In this document: piece by piece, positions 54,391 to 63,721 of the stretch
Position numbering within the stretch: the stretch's first letter is position 1
Layout of the letters: the number at the start of each line of letters is the position of its first letter
Assembly (NCBI RefSeq): GCF_000374825.1
Contig: NZ_KB895385.1
Span: 114,619-178,618 of the forward strand
DNA length: 64,000 nucleotides
Reading direction: 5' to 3'
Source of the DNA: Paenibacillus sanguinis 2301083 = DSM 16941
GTDB taxonomy: Bacteria; Bacillota; Bacilli; Paenibacillales; Paenibacillaceae
Translations under genes and position numbers: made by a program
The notes under the pieces: model-generated
What the model saw: only the letters and a program-made list of their open reading frames with translations
Databases searched by the model: none
Told to the model about the DNA's origin: nothing

Positions 54391-56022
54391 CTATTTCAGT
54401 TGGGAACGCACCATCTCTAGCACATCCGCGCCTAGGAAGGCAGTTTCCTTATTTTCCTGATACCAGGAGTTCATGTATTCCTCGATTTGCTTGCCGCCAC
54501 TTCTATCCCAGGCTGCCTTCGCATCTGCCACTGCCTGCTCCGCCGTATAATTTGCCCCGCCAATAATCCCTTTAACATAGATATCGCTTAATTCCTTATT
54601 GACGTTGGTATTGATAACGACCAGATCACTTGGCAATACCGGCATATGCTCATAGTGAGTCAGAGCGGGATATTGAGCCTCAGGATCCAGCAAGAACTGA
54701 TCCGCCGCGTTCATCATGTCCAGACCCGCCTTCTGATCCGGGTCTTCCAAATTGAAGGCTGCTGCCGAGGTCAAGTGTGGATTTTGCGGCAGAGAGTAGA
54801 ACATGGTATAATCCGCTGCCCAATCCACTTCCTTCATGTTCTTGTCAGGATCGATCACGACAGGAGCATCGCCTTCTCCCTTCTTCCAATGTTCGCCTTC
54901 CAAACCCTTTCTCAAGATCAACGCCGTGTCTGGCTTCATCATAAAATTGAGATATTCCATCGCCGCCTTGGGATCTTTGGCACCAGCATTAAGCACCGTG
55001 GTCATTTGCAACGGATTAGTCACGTGATGAGTGAACAATCCCATGGGTGACCTGGGTTGTTGCATAGGAGCAATTTCCGCATCCGGCACCACTCTGCGGA
55101 TCGTCCTGATATCGGTGACCGTACTCTCGAACCAGTTGTTAATGTGAGGTGGAAGGAATACACCAATCTTGCCATTCAAGTAATCCTGCTTCGCCTTGGA
55201 GCCGTTCTTGTCAGCCAGATAATCCCGGTCAATCAGCCCCTCCTCGAATAGCCTCTTCTTGAACTTCAGTGCCTCCAGTGTGTTATCCCAACTGCGGACA
55301 ATGTGATCATCCTCCAGCAGCCACCCGTTCGAGCCAAACATGGAATCGACCATACCGCCTGAGGTATAGCTGATATTGGTTCCATACGTATCCTTCTGAC
55401 CGTTGCCGTCTGGGTCCTGCTCTACGAAGGCCTTGAGCACGGTGTACAGCTCTTCGGTTGTCGTTGGCATCTCCAGATTCAGCTTCTTCAACCAGTCCAC
55501 CCGGATAAAGGCTACGCTTTGCAGATGGGGTTCATTAATTTTGCCGATTTCGTACAGCTTGCCATCCGACTTGGTGCCCACATTGCGCAGTTGAGGATAA
55601 GCCTTCAGCAGCTTTTCATATTCAGGAGCATACTGCAAGTAATCATCCAGAGGCAGCAACTGCTTTTGTTGGTACAAGGAATCCCGGAATCCTGTATCGT
55701 AATCATTGACGATATCCGGGGCACTACCGGAGGCGAACATTACATTTAGCTTCTGTGTGGACTCCGACCGCAGCACAGGCACAAACTTGGCGGCTACCGG
55801 CGAATTCTCGTTGATCCATTGGGTCCAGCGATTCTCTTCTACCGTTCCCTCTGCAGCGGGGATATTCCCTCTGTCATAGTTGGATACGGTAATGATCGGC
55901 TTGCCCGCACTTTGCCCTTCTCCCTTGGATGAGCCGCAGCCCACGACCCCCACGGTTAACACCAGAACCAATACCGCAGATAACCAGACCCTCTTGCTCC
56001 ATTTGAATGTTTGTACAGACAT
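54391..56022 (-). CDS. Extracellular sugar-binding lipoprotein, LplA/YtcQ type (543 aa)
   Basis: Start ATG at 56022 after GAGAGGAG; lipobox VGVVGC (Cys29). The family 1 binding fold is clear: APDIVNDYDTGFRDSLYQQK, LQSVAFIRVDWLKKLNLEMP and TTEELYTVLKAFVEQDPDGNG, a segment shared by LplA-like proteins. It delivers oligosaccharides to the two permeases upstream. No ATPase gene is present; such systems share the MsmX-type ATPase encoded elsewhere. Confidence 0.93.
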   Translation of the reverse strand: MSVQTFKWSKRVWLSAVLVLVLTVGVVGCGSSKGEGQSAGKPIITVSNYDRGNIPAAEGTVEENRWTQWINENSPVAAKFVPVLRSESTQKLNVMFASGSAPDIVNDYDTGFRDSLYQQKQLLPLDDYLQYAPEYEKLLKAYPQLRNVGTKSDGKLYEIGKINEPHLQSVAFIRVDWLKKLNLEMPTTTEELYTVLKAFVEQDPDGNGQKDTYGTNISYTSGGMVDSMFGSNGWLLEDDHIVRSWDNTLEALKFKKRLFEEGLIDRDYLADKNGSKAKQDYLNGKIGVFLPPHINNWFESTVTDIRTIRRVVPDAEIAPMQQPRSPMGLFTHHVTNPLQMTTVLNAGAKDPKAAMEYLNFMMKPDTALILRKGLEGEHWKKGEGDAPVVIDPDKNMKEVDWAADYTMFYSLPQNPHLTSAAAFNLEDPDQKAGLDMMNAADQFLLDPEAQYPALTHYEHMPVLPSDLVVINTNVNKELSDIYVKGIIGGANYTAEQAVADAKAAWDRSGGKQIEEYMNSWYQENKETAFLGADVLEMVRSQLK

Positions 56023-56062
56023 GTTGGAAGCTCCTCTCAATCGATAATGGAATATGTTGCCG

Positions 56063-56935
56063 CTAGCCTTTAATGGAACCCAGCATGATTCCTTTGACAA
56101 AATATTTCTGCAAGAACGGATATACGACCAGCATCGGTACCACCATCACCATGACGCCTACCGCCTTCATTTTCTCGGAGATCAGCTCCTGCTGCTGCGC
56201 CACGTCCATGGCCATCATGTTATCCATACTTTGAATTTGCAGCATGCTCTGGACGATCACCGTCAGATTCTGCAGCTCGGTCCGGTTAATGTACAGGATG
56301 ACATTCATGAACATGTTCCAGTACCCGACGCCGTAGAACAACGTCAATGTCGCCAGCATTGGCAGGGATAAAGGCAGGATGATTCGACCTAACAGTTGCA
56401 TCTCCCCACAGCCGTCAATTTGAGCAGAATCCGTCACTTCCCCCGGAATGTTCTCGAAGAAGCTCTTCATAATGAGCATATTATAGGTGCTTACCAATCC
56501 AACAAACCATAGAGACCAGTACGTATTTGTCAAATGCAGGCTGTTCATGACCAGGTACGTAGGAATCATCCCACCGCTGAACAGCATGGTGAATAAGGCG
56601 GCTGTCGTAATTGGCTTACGGGCATACATGTAGCGCCGTGATAATGGATACGCTGTTAAAACAGTGGTCAGCATACTCAGCGTTGTCCCGCACAAGGTGA
56701 TAATCACGCTATTCGTGAACGCCCGCAAGGCTGGCGTGTTCTCGAAGAAATAAGCATATGCCGTAAAATCAAGGCCCACCGGCCAGAAATACACTTGCCC
56801 CAAATCCACCGCATGCCCCTCGCTTAAGGACAAAGCGACCAAGTGCAGGAACGGCAGAAGGCAGGTGAGCGAAATAATAATCAAAACGACGTGTACAAAG
56901 ACGCTAAAGACTTTTCCTCCAGTAGACTCTCTCAA
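56063..56935 (-). CDS. Carbohydrate ABC permease, YtcP/LplC type (290 aa)
   Basis: Six helices and the coupling loop EVTDSAQIDGCGEMQLLGRIILPLS-like region (EAA motif with the conserved Gly). It ends with the family tail LQKYFVKGIMLGSIKG. It follows the LplB-type gene by 14 bases and forms the heterodimeric channel with it. Confidence 0.94.
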   Translation of the reverse strand: MRESTGGKVFSVFVHVVLIIISLTCLLPFLHLVALSLSEGHAVDLGQVYFWPVGLDFTAYAYFFENTPALRAFTNSVIITLCGTTLSMLTTVLTAYPLSRRYMYARKPITTAALFTMLFSGGMIPTYLVMNSLHLTNTYWSLWFVGLVSTYNMLIMKSFFENIPGEVTDSAQIDGCGEMQLLGRIILPLSLPMLATLTLFYGVGYWNMFMNVILYINRTELQNLTVIVQSMLQIQSMDNMMAMDVAQQQELISEKMKAVGVMVMVVPMLVVYPFLQKYFVKGIMLGSIKG

Positions 56936-56949
56936 CGTGATTCTCCCCC

Positions 56950-57906
56950 CTAAAATAGGCCCTGATCAAATTTCCGTGCAAGCGCGTTGGCCGACAATAC
57001 CAGAATCAGCCCCACAAAGGATTCAAACAGCCCCATCGCGGTGGTCAAGCTGAATTGAGCTTGCTGCAGCCCCACCTTGTAAACGTAGGTACTGATCACT
57101 TCCGCTTGCCCCAGAACGGTCGGATTTTGCAGGTTATACACCTGATCGAATCCGACCTCCATCAAACGGCCCATCCCCAGGATGAGTAGAAGAATAATCG
57201 TGGGACGAAGTCCCGGCAGCGTGATATGCCAGATCTGTCTCAGCTTGCCTGCCCCGTCCAGTCCGGCAGACTCATACAAGCTGGGGTCGATGGACGAAAG
57301 GGCGGCCAGGTAGATGATTGCGCCGAACCCCATCTCCTTCCACATGCCTGAGCCGATAAAGATTGCCACCCATGAATCGGCACGGTACAGAAACGGTACG
57401 GCCTCCATCCCCCATTGCGCCAGCAATTTGTTGATGGTACCGCCGTCGATCGAAAATATAGTCAGGACAATCCCCGCAACGATAACCCAGGATAGAAAAT
57501 GCGGGAGATAAATGATGGTTTGAATCCAGCGCTTCAGCCAGCTCTGACGAACCTCATTCAACGCAATGGCAATAATGATAGGAGCAGGGAACCCGAAGAT
57601 CAGGTTGAGAACGCTTAGCTCAAGCGTATTCCAAATGACTTGCAGCGTAATCTTGGATTGAAATAAAATCTCGAAATATTTAAGTCCCACCCAGGGACTG
57701 GACAAGATGCCGTCACGGAAGTTGTAATCCTTGAAAGCGATAACAAGACCACCCATAGGAAAATACCGGAAGATCACATAATACAAAAATCCCGGTATCA
57801 GCATGAGGAACAGTGGAATATTCTGTCGGAACCTCTTCGTCTGGTAAAAGGCTTGCTTGGGCTTTAGCACCCTGTCCGTTCCAGCCGCAGCAGGTGTTGT
57901 TGTCAT
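56950..57906 (-). CDS. Carbohydrate ABC permease, LplB type (318 aa)
   Basis: N-terminal cytoplasmic segment, then FLMLIPGFLYYVIFRYFPMG and VIAFKDYNF, both hallmarks of LplB; the EAA loop reads YESAGLDGAGKLRQIWHITLPG. First gene of the transporter operon (LplB, YtcP, binding protein), with a leader of at least 170 bases that includes a nested hairpin at 58081-58153. Confidence 0.94.
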   Translation of the reverse strand: MTTTPAAAGTDRVLKPKQAFYQTKRFRQNIPLFLMLIPGFLYYVIFRYFPMGGLVIAFKDYNFRDGILSSPWVGLKYFEILFQSKITLQVIWNTLELSVLNLIFGFPAPIIIAIALNEVRQSWLKRWIQTIIYLPHFLSWVIVAGIVLTIFSIDGGTINKLLAQWGMEAVPFLYRADSWVAIFIGSGMWKEMGFGAIIYLAALSSIDPSLYESAGLDGAGKLRQIWHITLPGLRPTIILLLILGMGRLMEVGFDQVYNLQNPTVLGQAEVISTYVYKVGLQQAQFSLTTAMGLFESFVGLILVLSANALARKFDQGLF

Positions 57907-58080
57907 GGTCTAACCTTCTTTCTTGGTTGGATGCTGATCAGTTGATGTGTATACTGTACCGCAATCCTGGAAGACCTTACCTTGAGAATCTATAGGTTTT
58001 TCTATAAATTTTTTGTGTATCTCCGGGGTTGCCCCAAATACCTCAAGTCTCTATTCATCCAACGCCCAAAAAGAAGCAAA

Positions 58081-58153
58081 ATATCCCCTTACAGCTTCGG
58101 TACCGCATTCCTGTCTCCAAGAATGAATAGCACCGTCTACTGGAAGGGGATAT
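58081..58153 (-). other. Nested hairpin element before the sugar transporter operon
   Basis: Outer perfect 10-base arms ATATCCCCTT and AAGGGGATAT enclose 53 bases that fold further on the minus strand: CAG/CTG, CGGTGC/GTACCG (one G-U) and CATTC/GAATG. After the outer arm the minus strand reads TTTTGCTTCTTTTTGGG. It may terminate EIIA-gene transcripts or act as a leader structure of the LplB operon. A partial GCGGTACCG recalls a T-box core but the rest does not fit. The remaining 57907-58234 gap has no gene; GATAGATCTATC at 58175-58186 is a 12-base palindrome. Confidence 0.5.
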
Positions 58154-58234
58154 GACCTTGCGGATGGTTCCCATGATAGATCTATCGATTTTTCATTGAT
58201 CTGCCTGCTTAGTAATTAGCGGCCGATCCGCCGC

Positions 58235-58747
58235 TTAGTTCACCTTCACGGCCAGCACATTCTCCTGTCCGGCGGTCACTTGGCCCGGATATTCCGTAAT
58301 CTCCCCCACAGCGTCAAGCCCATGGGGAATAATAATCGACGTAATGTCAGGCAGCTCACGCCCGCGAATCAGCGCGGAATCAAATTCGAGCAGCAGTTGG
58401 CCCGCAGTAACGGAGTCTCCCTCCTGCACATGAGCGGTGAAGCCTTCGCCCTTCAGGGATACCGTATCTACGCCGACATGAATTAACGCCTGCACACCCG
58501 AGGCATGCTCGATAATTACCGCGTGCTTGCTCTTCATTAGATTAACAATCTTCCCGTCAAACGGAGCTGTCACTTTCCCCTGCTCCGGAATAATCGCAAT
58601 GCCTTCGCCCATCATTTTCTCTGCAAATGCCGGGTCCGGGACCTCTGCCAAGCCTACAGCTTGTCCTGTCAACGGAGCCTTGATCCAGACTGTTTCCGTT
58701 TCTTTTTTCGGGACAGCCTGCTCTTTCTTGCGTCTGAAGAAACTCAT
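58235..58747 (-). CDS. PTS glucose-type EIIA protein (170 aa)
   Basis: Crr/EIIA-Glc fold: IKAPLTGQAVGLAEVPDPAF, APFDGKIVNLMKSKHAVI with the first His, and the phospho-acceptor His in ALIHVGVDTVSLKGEGF. Stand-alone, with no EIIB or EIIC gene nearby. In Bacillales such proteins donate phosphate to EIIA-less glucose, sucrose or trehalose PTS permeases. ATG at 58747 follows AGGAGATGG. Confidence 0.93.
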   Translation of the reverse strand: MSFFRRKKEQAVPKKETETVWIKAPLTGQAVGLAEVPDPAFAEKMMGEGIAIIPEQGKVTAPFDGKIVNLMKSKHAVIIEHASGVQALIHVGVDTVSLKGEGFTAHVQEGDSVTAGQLLLEFDSALIRGRELPDITSIIIPHGLDAVGEITEYPGQVTAGQENVLAVKVN

Positions 58748-59012
58748 TCTCCTACCATCTCCTCTTGTTGTTGGCCATGAACTGTTTTAACGTCCATCCT
58801 ATGCGCCATCTCAGGATCCTATCCGTTGCGCTTATTTTCAGAATACCATCATCGGCAATATTCAACAAATTTTGCCCCCTGTACTGCTGAATATTACTAT
58901 TTCCCCTTTAGAAATCAGGAAAAATATGTCTGCTCATCCCAAGTTAGGCGTGCTATATTGAAGAAGAAGCTGCTGTATTGGTGGTTGTTCATTACATATT
59001 CAAAAAGGAGCT

Positions 59013-59942
59013 ATGATGAAAAAAATCGTTTATTCCATTCTTATGAGTTGGCTGGCGGTGACGCTAGGGTTATTCACCTTCGCCCCTTTAACCTACGCCG
59101 CTGCACCTAGCTCATACGCACTGTACGTGGACGGCAAGCTCTTGTCCTCTCCTTACCCGACGATTGTGCAAAATAATACGACCCTCGTCCCCATGAAAAC
59201 CGTGCTTGCTGAATTGGGGTATACCACCACGCTTGATTCCAAGACCAAGATGATTACGGCGAAGCATTCCTCCGGTTCCTATATCGTTGTATCCGCAGGA
59301 AGCAAGACAGCCAAGATCAATGGAGTGGCCGTTCAGCTTCCCATAGCCGTTAAGGCCATGAATGGAACCGCCTATTTGCCATTATCGGCCATCAAGACCC
59401 TAACCGGTAAAGCCATTGGAGCCGACACTGCCCAAGCCATCGCCTGGATTGGTCAACAGCCTGCATCTGATGCAATGTACTTGCCCTGGGGAATCAGCCC
59501 GGAGCAATTGAAGAAATCTCTGGCTGGCAGACTGCTAATTGACGAAGGCGGACAAGGCGATATTTACATCCTTCTATATCAGGATTCTGCTATGAATGAA
59601 GAGACCTACATTTTCTATAATAACAAGCTGGCCAAAGCTGGATTTTCGCCTCCTGCTACCAATGATCAACTTGCCTTTTATATCGGGTTTTACCATGGTC
59701 TCGTCCAGAACACTACCGAAATTTACGGGGAGCCGTTGAGTAATACTGCCACATATGATAAAGACCATTTAGAAGCAGCTTCATTGGCAGATGGTGAGTT
59801 TTACATGAGTGTTTGGGAATCCGATGGCACGAAGATCATTGCCCTTTTAAAAGCTACCAATCAAGGCTATGCAGTCAATTTGCAATTGGTTGATATGTCC
59901 ATAGAGACCCAGCTCAATGCAGCTATAGCTGCTATAAAATAA
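59013..59942 (+). CDS. Secreted protein with copper-amine-oxidase-like stalk domain (309 aa)
   Basis: Signal peptide (MKKIVYSILMSWLAVTLGLF ... TYAAAPS) and a stalk domain at ~40-150: LYVDGKLLSSPYPTIVQNN, TLVPMKTVLAELGYTTTLDSK, AKINGVAVQLPIAVKAMNG and AYLPLSAIKTLTGK. The C-terminal ~150 residues are unrecognised. Two ATGs (59013 and 59016) follow AAAAAGGAG; the second has better spacing. It is a single gene with its own terminator and a relative of the protein at 17990-18676. Function beyond export is unknown. Confidence 0.8.
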   Translation: MMKKIVYSILMSWLAVTLGLFTFAPLTYAAAPSSYALYVDGKLLSSPYPTIVQNNTTLVPMKTVLAELGYTTTLDSKTKMITAKHSSGSYIVVSAGSKTAKINGVAVQLPIAVKAMNGTAYLPLSAIKTLTGKAIGADTAQAIAWIGQQPASDAMYLPWGISPEQLKKSLAGRLLIDEGGQGDIYILLYQDSAMNEETYIFYNNKLAKAGFSPPATNDQLAFYIGFYHGLVQNTTEIYGEPLSNTATYDKDHLEAASLADGEFYMSVWESDGTKIIALLKATNQGYAVNLQLVDMSIETQLNAAIAAIK

Positions 59943-59948
59943 AAACAC

Positions 59949-60002
59949 AAAACCACCCTACCCGCCTTGGGGGCAGTCCCCTATAGGCTGTATGGTGGTT
60001 TT
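59949..60002. terminator. Bidirectional terminator
   Basis: AAAACCACC (59949-59957) and GGTGGTTTT (59994-60002) enclose a GC-rich loop that can pair further. It lies just after the stalk-protein gene and at the 3' end of the broken DUF1835 gene. Confidence 0.75.
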
Positions 60003-60003
60003 A

Positions 60004-60778
60004 CTAATTATTCCTTCTTTTCCGCCTTACACTATAATACCTCATCGCTGTGGGGAACCCTTTAATTTCTAACACTCCGTCATAAACCAAGGTGCGAAGC
60101 CGATATTCAAAATAAGCATCGCCAAATTCGCAATTCATTGGAGCGTCCTGAAATGTCCTGCCATTCCCCGCGCAACCGCGCTATTTCTTCCCTAGGCAAG
60201 CTCTGAAAGCTATTCACCACTTGCTCGATAGCCTTGCTAAGCTTGTCCGAACTAATTTCACCGGAGTAACGGTATTCAATTCTTCTGCCTGGCTGATTGT
60301 ACAAATGCTCGCAAATCGAGCATGCATCATAGACTGCCACCTTATTGGGCTGGTCGCCAAGCAAGTGCAGCGCATGTCTCATCCCGGTCTGCTCAGTAGC
60401 ATTACCGGCTGTCCAGATGACCACTTGCGCTTGCTCCGGAATTTGCCCAAATTGACGTAGGACTTTTAAGTATTCGTCCTCATAACTGGAATAGGCATCT
60501 GCTCCACCCAAAACATGATCCCGGAACCACTCATTCCGAGTCTGTCTGCCCTTTGGGGAATCCAGCGCACCCAGCGGCCCCATCCCGTAATCTTCTGCCA
60601 ATACGATCACTGCATGCGTGTCAGATATGCCAAGTGATTTCAAAGCCTGCTTCATACTGCCTGCAAAAGAAAGGCCTGTTACGATATGTACATGTGTAGC
60701 ATAAGGCGATATAGACTGCTCCTTAGTATAGCAAATCTTCCTAGAGGTAGAACATCTAATTCTGCACATTGCTATCAC
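60004..60778 (-). pseudogene. DUF1835/DUF3658 protein, frameshifted
   Basis: The main frame (60107-60778) encodes a DUF1835 domain (VHIVTGLSFAGSMKQALKSL, ALHLLGDQPNKVAVYD) and part of DUF3658 (EWQDISGRSNELRIW), then ends WRCLF-stop. From 60123 another frame gives the missing family C-terminus: GDAYFEYRLRTLVYDGVLEI, then KGFPTAMRYYSVRRKRRNN and stop at 60004. Several dozen residues between the two are absent, so a deletion plus frame change broke the gene. The 5' end also lacks a good start: the AAGGAG near 60725 leads to an ATG in the wrong frame. Function of the family is unknown. Confidence 0.75.
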
Positions 60779-60819
60779 ACGTAAAGTGTGCTAAATATAT
60801 AGTTAACCCAGTCAACTAT
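60776..60819 (+). promoter_or_regulatory. Operator region of the uvrA-like gene
   Basis: CACAC-GTAAA-GTGTG (60776-60790) is followed by an imperfect 21-base dyad with arms ATAGTT and AACTAT (60799-60819), 37 bases before the start codon. TATAGT in the second dyad can serve as -10. The dyad is of the size bound by MarR dimers, and a MarR gene is second in the operon. Confidence 0.5.
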
Positions 60820-60855
60820 TAACCAGTTCATACAAAAAAACAGTGAGGTAACTAC

Positions 60856-63117
60856 ATGTCTGAGCATTATATTCAGGTATCAGGTGCAAGGGAACGCAAT
60901 TTAAAAAACATAAATGTCCTGATCCCTAAAAAAGAAATTACCGTGTTTACAGGCGTGTCCGGTTCAGGAAAATCATCTTTGGTCTTTGATACAATAGCCG
61001 CAGAATCGCAAAGACAACTAAATGAAACCTACACCAGTTTTATCCGTCACCGCATGCCGCATTATGGAAAGCCTGATGTGGATATGATCGAAAATTTATC
61101 CGTAGCCTTTATCATCAATCAAAAACGATTAGGCGGCAATGCCCGTTCAACAGTGGGTACGATTACGGATATTTATGCTGTATTACGCTTATTATTTTCG
61201 CGGATTGGCGAGCCATTTGCAGGTTATTCAGATGTTTTTTCATTCAATAATCCGTCCGGAATGTGCGAGCATTGCGAAGGGTTAGGGAAGCTGGAAACCA
61301 TTGATATCGACATGCTGCTGGATCAAAATAAATCCCTGAATGAAGGGGCTATCCGTTTTCCAACCTTTGAACCCGGAGGCTGGCGGTTAACCCGCTATAT
61401 TCATTCCGGCTTTTTTGATAATGACAAAAAATTGAAAGACTACGCTGCCGAAGAATGGGAGCTGTTGCTTTACACGGATGGAATTAAAGTTGCAAATCCA
61501 GCACCGGAATGGCATAAAACCTCCTTGTATGAAGGCTTGCTTCCACGCATCAAGCGGAGCTTTCTAAAAAAAGAAGAAGGTGAAAAGGCCCGATACGGCA
61601 AAGAAATCGAGCGATTTATTGTCAAAGAGACCTGTCCCTATTGTCAGGGAGCGCGTCTGAACGATAAGGTGTTGTCCTGCAAAGTGAACGGTAAAAATAT
61701 TGCGGAATGTGCGGATATGCCCATCCATGAGCTTCTGGACTTTGTTCAATCCATTCATGCTCCCGTAGCCGCTACAATGGTTTCGGAGCTCGTGCACCGG
61801 ATTCAGCACATGGTATCTATTGGACTGGGCTATTTAAGCTTAAGCAGAGAGACCTCCACACTGTCAGGCGGAGAATCGCAAAGAATTAAGATGGTGAGCC
61901 AGCTTGGCAGCAGCCTGACTGACCTCACTTACATTTTTGACGAACCAAGTATCGGGCTTCACCCCCATGACATTAGCAAAATTAATCAGCTTATGCGGTT
62001 GTTGCGTGACAAAGGAAACACGGTTCTGATCGTAGAGCATGACCCGGACATGATAGAAATCGCTGACCATATTATTGATATGGGACCAGGGGCAGGAACC
62101 GATGGTGGGGAAATTGTATATCAAGGAAACCTGGATGGGCTGAAAACAGCAGGCACGCTCACCGGAAAATACTTAACCTACCGTCCCGAGCTAAAAACGG
62201 CTACTCGTACCCCGAAGGGTTGGCTTGCTATTCAGCATGCAACGCTGCATAATTTGAAGAACCTTTCGGTCGATATCCCTAAAGGGGTAATGACTGTTGT
62301 AACCGGGGTTGCCGGTTCAGGAAAAAGCACGCTTATTCATGGGGTGCTGCCACGCTTGTACCCTGAGACGGTTTTTATTGACCAGAAAGGGATTCAAGCG
62401 TCAAAACGTTCCAATATTGCGACCTTTACAGGCATCTTTGATATCATTCGGAAACAGTTTGCGAAAAGGAACGGCGTAAGCCCCTCCCTATTCAGTTTTA
62501 ATTCACAAGGCGCTTGTCCTGCCTGCAAAGGTTTGGGCATTACTTATACAGATTTGGCGTTTATGGATACAATTGTCACCGTATGTGAGCAATGCCACGG
62601 CAACCGTTATACGGACGAAGTGCTTGCCTATCCGTTACGAGGAAGCAACATTGCCGATGTTCTAAACATGACGGTCACGGAAGCCCTGGATTTTTTTGAG
62701 GAAAAAGCAATCATTGCAGTATTGAAACGGCTTGCAGACGTGGGTATTACTTATGTTACTTTAGGACAACCACTAAGTACACTTTCCGGTGGTGAGCTGC
62801 AACGAATCAAGCTTGCTTCCGAGCTGGAAAACGCGGGGCAGATGTATGTATTGGATGAACCATCAACAGGTTTGCATATGGCTGATATCAAACAGTTGAT
62901 TGGGGTAATGAATCGCCTGGTAGACCAAAATTCCACACTTATTGTCATAGAACACAATCTGGATATCATCTGTCAGGCAGATTGGATTATCGATATAGGC
63001 CCCTATGCAGGGCAAAATGGCGGTAATGTTATGTTTACAGGGGCGCCGAAAGACTTGATCAACTGCCCAAATTCCTTAACGGGGAAGCATTTGAAAAAGT
63101 ATCTGAAAGAAAAATAG
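60856..63117 (+). CDS. UvrA-like ABC ATPase, short drug-resistance type (753 aa)
   Basis: Two ABC ATPase halves: Walker A GVSGSGKSS near residue 36 and GVAGSGKST near 490; signatures LSGGESQRIKM and LSGGELQRIKL; Walker B FDEPSIGLHPHD and VLDEPSTGLHMAD. Zinc-finger Cys pairs are CEHCEGLG, CPYCQGARLN, CPACKGLG and CEQCHG. At 753 residues it lacks about 190 residues of repair UvrA (UvrB-binding and insertion regions), placing it with UvrA2/DrrC-like proteins linked to tolerance of DNA-binding drugs. Followed at 11 bases by a MarR regulator. Lower GC than neighbours suggests transfer. Confidence 0.92.
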   Translation: MSEHYIQVSGARERNLKNINVLIPKKEITVFTGVSGSGKSSLVFDTIAAESQRQLNETYTSFIRHRMPHYGKPDVDMIENLSVAFIINQKRLGGNARSTVGTITDIYAVLRLLFSRIGEPFAGYSDVFSFNNPSGMCEHCEGLGKLETIDIDMLLDQNKSLNEGAIRFPTFEPGGWRLTRYIHSGFFDNDKKLKDYAAEEWELLLYTDGIKVANPAPEWHKTSLYEGLLPRIKRSFLKKEEGEKARYGKEIERFIVKETCPYCQGARLNDKVLSCKVNGKNIAECADMPIHELLDFVQSIHAPVAATMVSELVHRIQHMVSIGLGYLSLSRETSTLSGGESQRIKMVSQLGSSLTDLTYIFDEPSIGLHPHDISKINQLMRLLRDKGNTVLIVEHDPDMIEIADHIIDMGPGAGTDGGEIVYQGNLDGLKTAGTLTGKYLTYRPELKTATRTPKGWLAIQHATLHNLKNLSVDIPKGVMTVVTGVAGSGKSTLIHGVLPRLYPETVFIDQKGIQASKRSNIATFTGIFDIIRKQFAKRNGVSPSLFSFNSQGACPACKGLGITYTDLAFMDTIVTVCEQCHGNRYTDEVLAYPLRGSNIADVLNMTVTEALDFFEEKAIIAVLKRLADVGITYVTLGQPLSTLSGGELQRIKLASELENAGQMYVLDEPSTGLHMADIKQLIGVMNRLVDQNSTLIVIEHNLDIICQADWIIDIGPYAGQNGGNVMFTGAPKDLINCPNSLTGKHLKKYLKEK

Positions 63118-63128
63118 GAGGTTGTCCG

Positions 63129-63548
63129 ATGGCTATAAAAGAATTGGAGGAAAGCTATGTTCCCTTTCAATGCATGATCGTATCCAATTCCAATCGGTTC
63201 AATGTTGAAGGTGTTTCAACAGCGCAATACTATATCCTCGATACCTTGAATAAGCAAGGGGCCAAAACCACAAAAGAACTTGCTGAAATGAGAGGAATCT
63301 CACAATCTGGCATTTCAAAATTAACCAAGCGCTTGCTGGAAAAAAAGTATATCACTCAGGAGAGGCAAATAAGTGACCGCCGCTCTTATCATATTTTACT
63401 TACCCAGGAAGGAAAAGCATTTTTAAATCGTGTTGAGGATTTTGGAAATGAAATAATGGACTTGATTGAAGAAGCATTGACCGAAGAAGAGGTGCGTGCC
63501 TTTTCCATGATGTGCAACAGGATTACGAGCTTATATGCCCGAGGTTGA
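63129..63548 (+). CDS. MarR-family transcriptional regulator (139 aa)
   Basis: Winged helix with GVSTAQYYILDTLNKQGAKT, TKELAEMRGISQSGISKLTK and the wing ISDRRSYHILLTQEGKAF; terminal helices form the dimer. The ATG at 63129 follows TAGGAGG. Second in a two-gene operon with the UvrA-like protein, so it likely represses both through the dyad at 60799-60819 until a ligand binds. Confidence 0.92.
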   Translation: MAIKELEESYVPFQCMIVSNSNRFNVEGVSTAQYYILDTLNKQGAKTTKELAEMRGISQSGISKLTKRLLEKKYITQERQISDRRSYHILLTQEGKAFLNRVEDFGNEIMDLIEEALTEEEVRAFSMMCNRITSLYARG

Positions 63549-63589
63549 CATGATCCATTCGGGAGCAAATCAAAAACGAATATACCTCT

Positions 63590-63712
63590 AACGGGAAATC
63601 CTCATGCTAATTTGCCTATATTTCACCAAATATCACATATAACAGGAAATCATCATGTTAATTTTGGGCTCTTCCCGAAAAATCGACCATTTCATAATGA
63701 TTAGCATGAGGA
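63590..63712. repeat. Three related ~25-bp repeats near the IS element
   Basis: AACGGGAAATCCTCATGCTA (63590-63609) recurs as AACAGGAAATCATCATGTTA (63641-63660), 51 bases further. A third, inverted copy of the core lies at 63701-63712 (TTAGCATGAGGA versus TCCTCATGCTAA at 63599-63610, exact). No gene lies in this stretch. It may be a small repeat family or the worn edge of an element. Confidence 0.5.
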
Positions 63713-63721
63713 ATGGACCTC

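Noticed and set aside
58081..58153. T-box riboswitch, suggested by GCGGTACCG
   Set aside because: The conserved T-box 14-mer, specifier stem and a downstream amino-acid gene are lacking.
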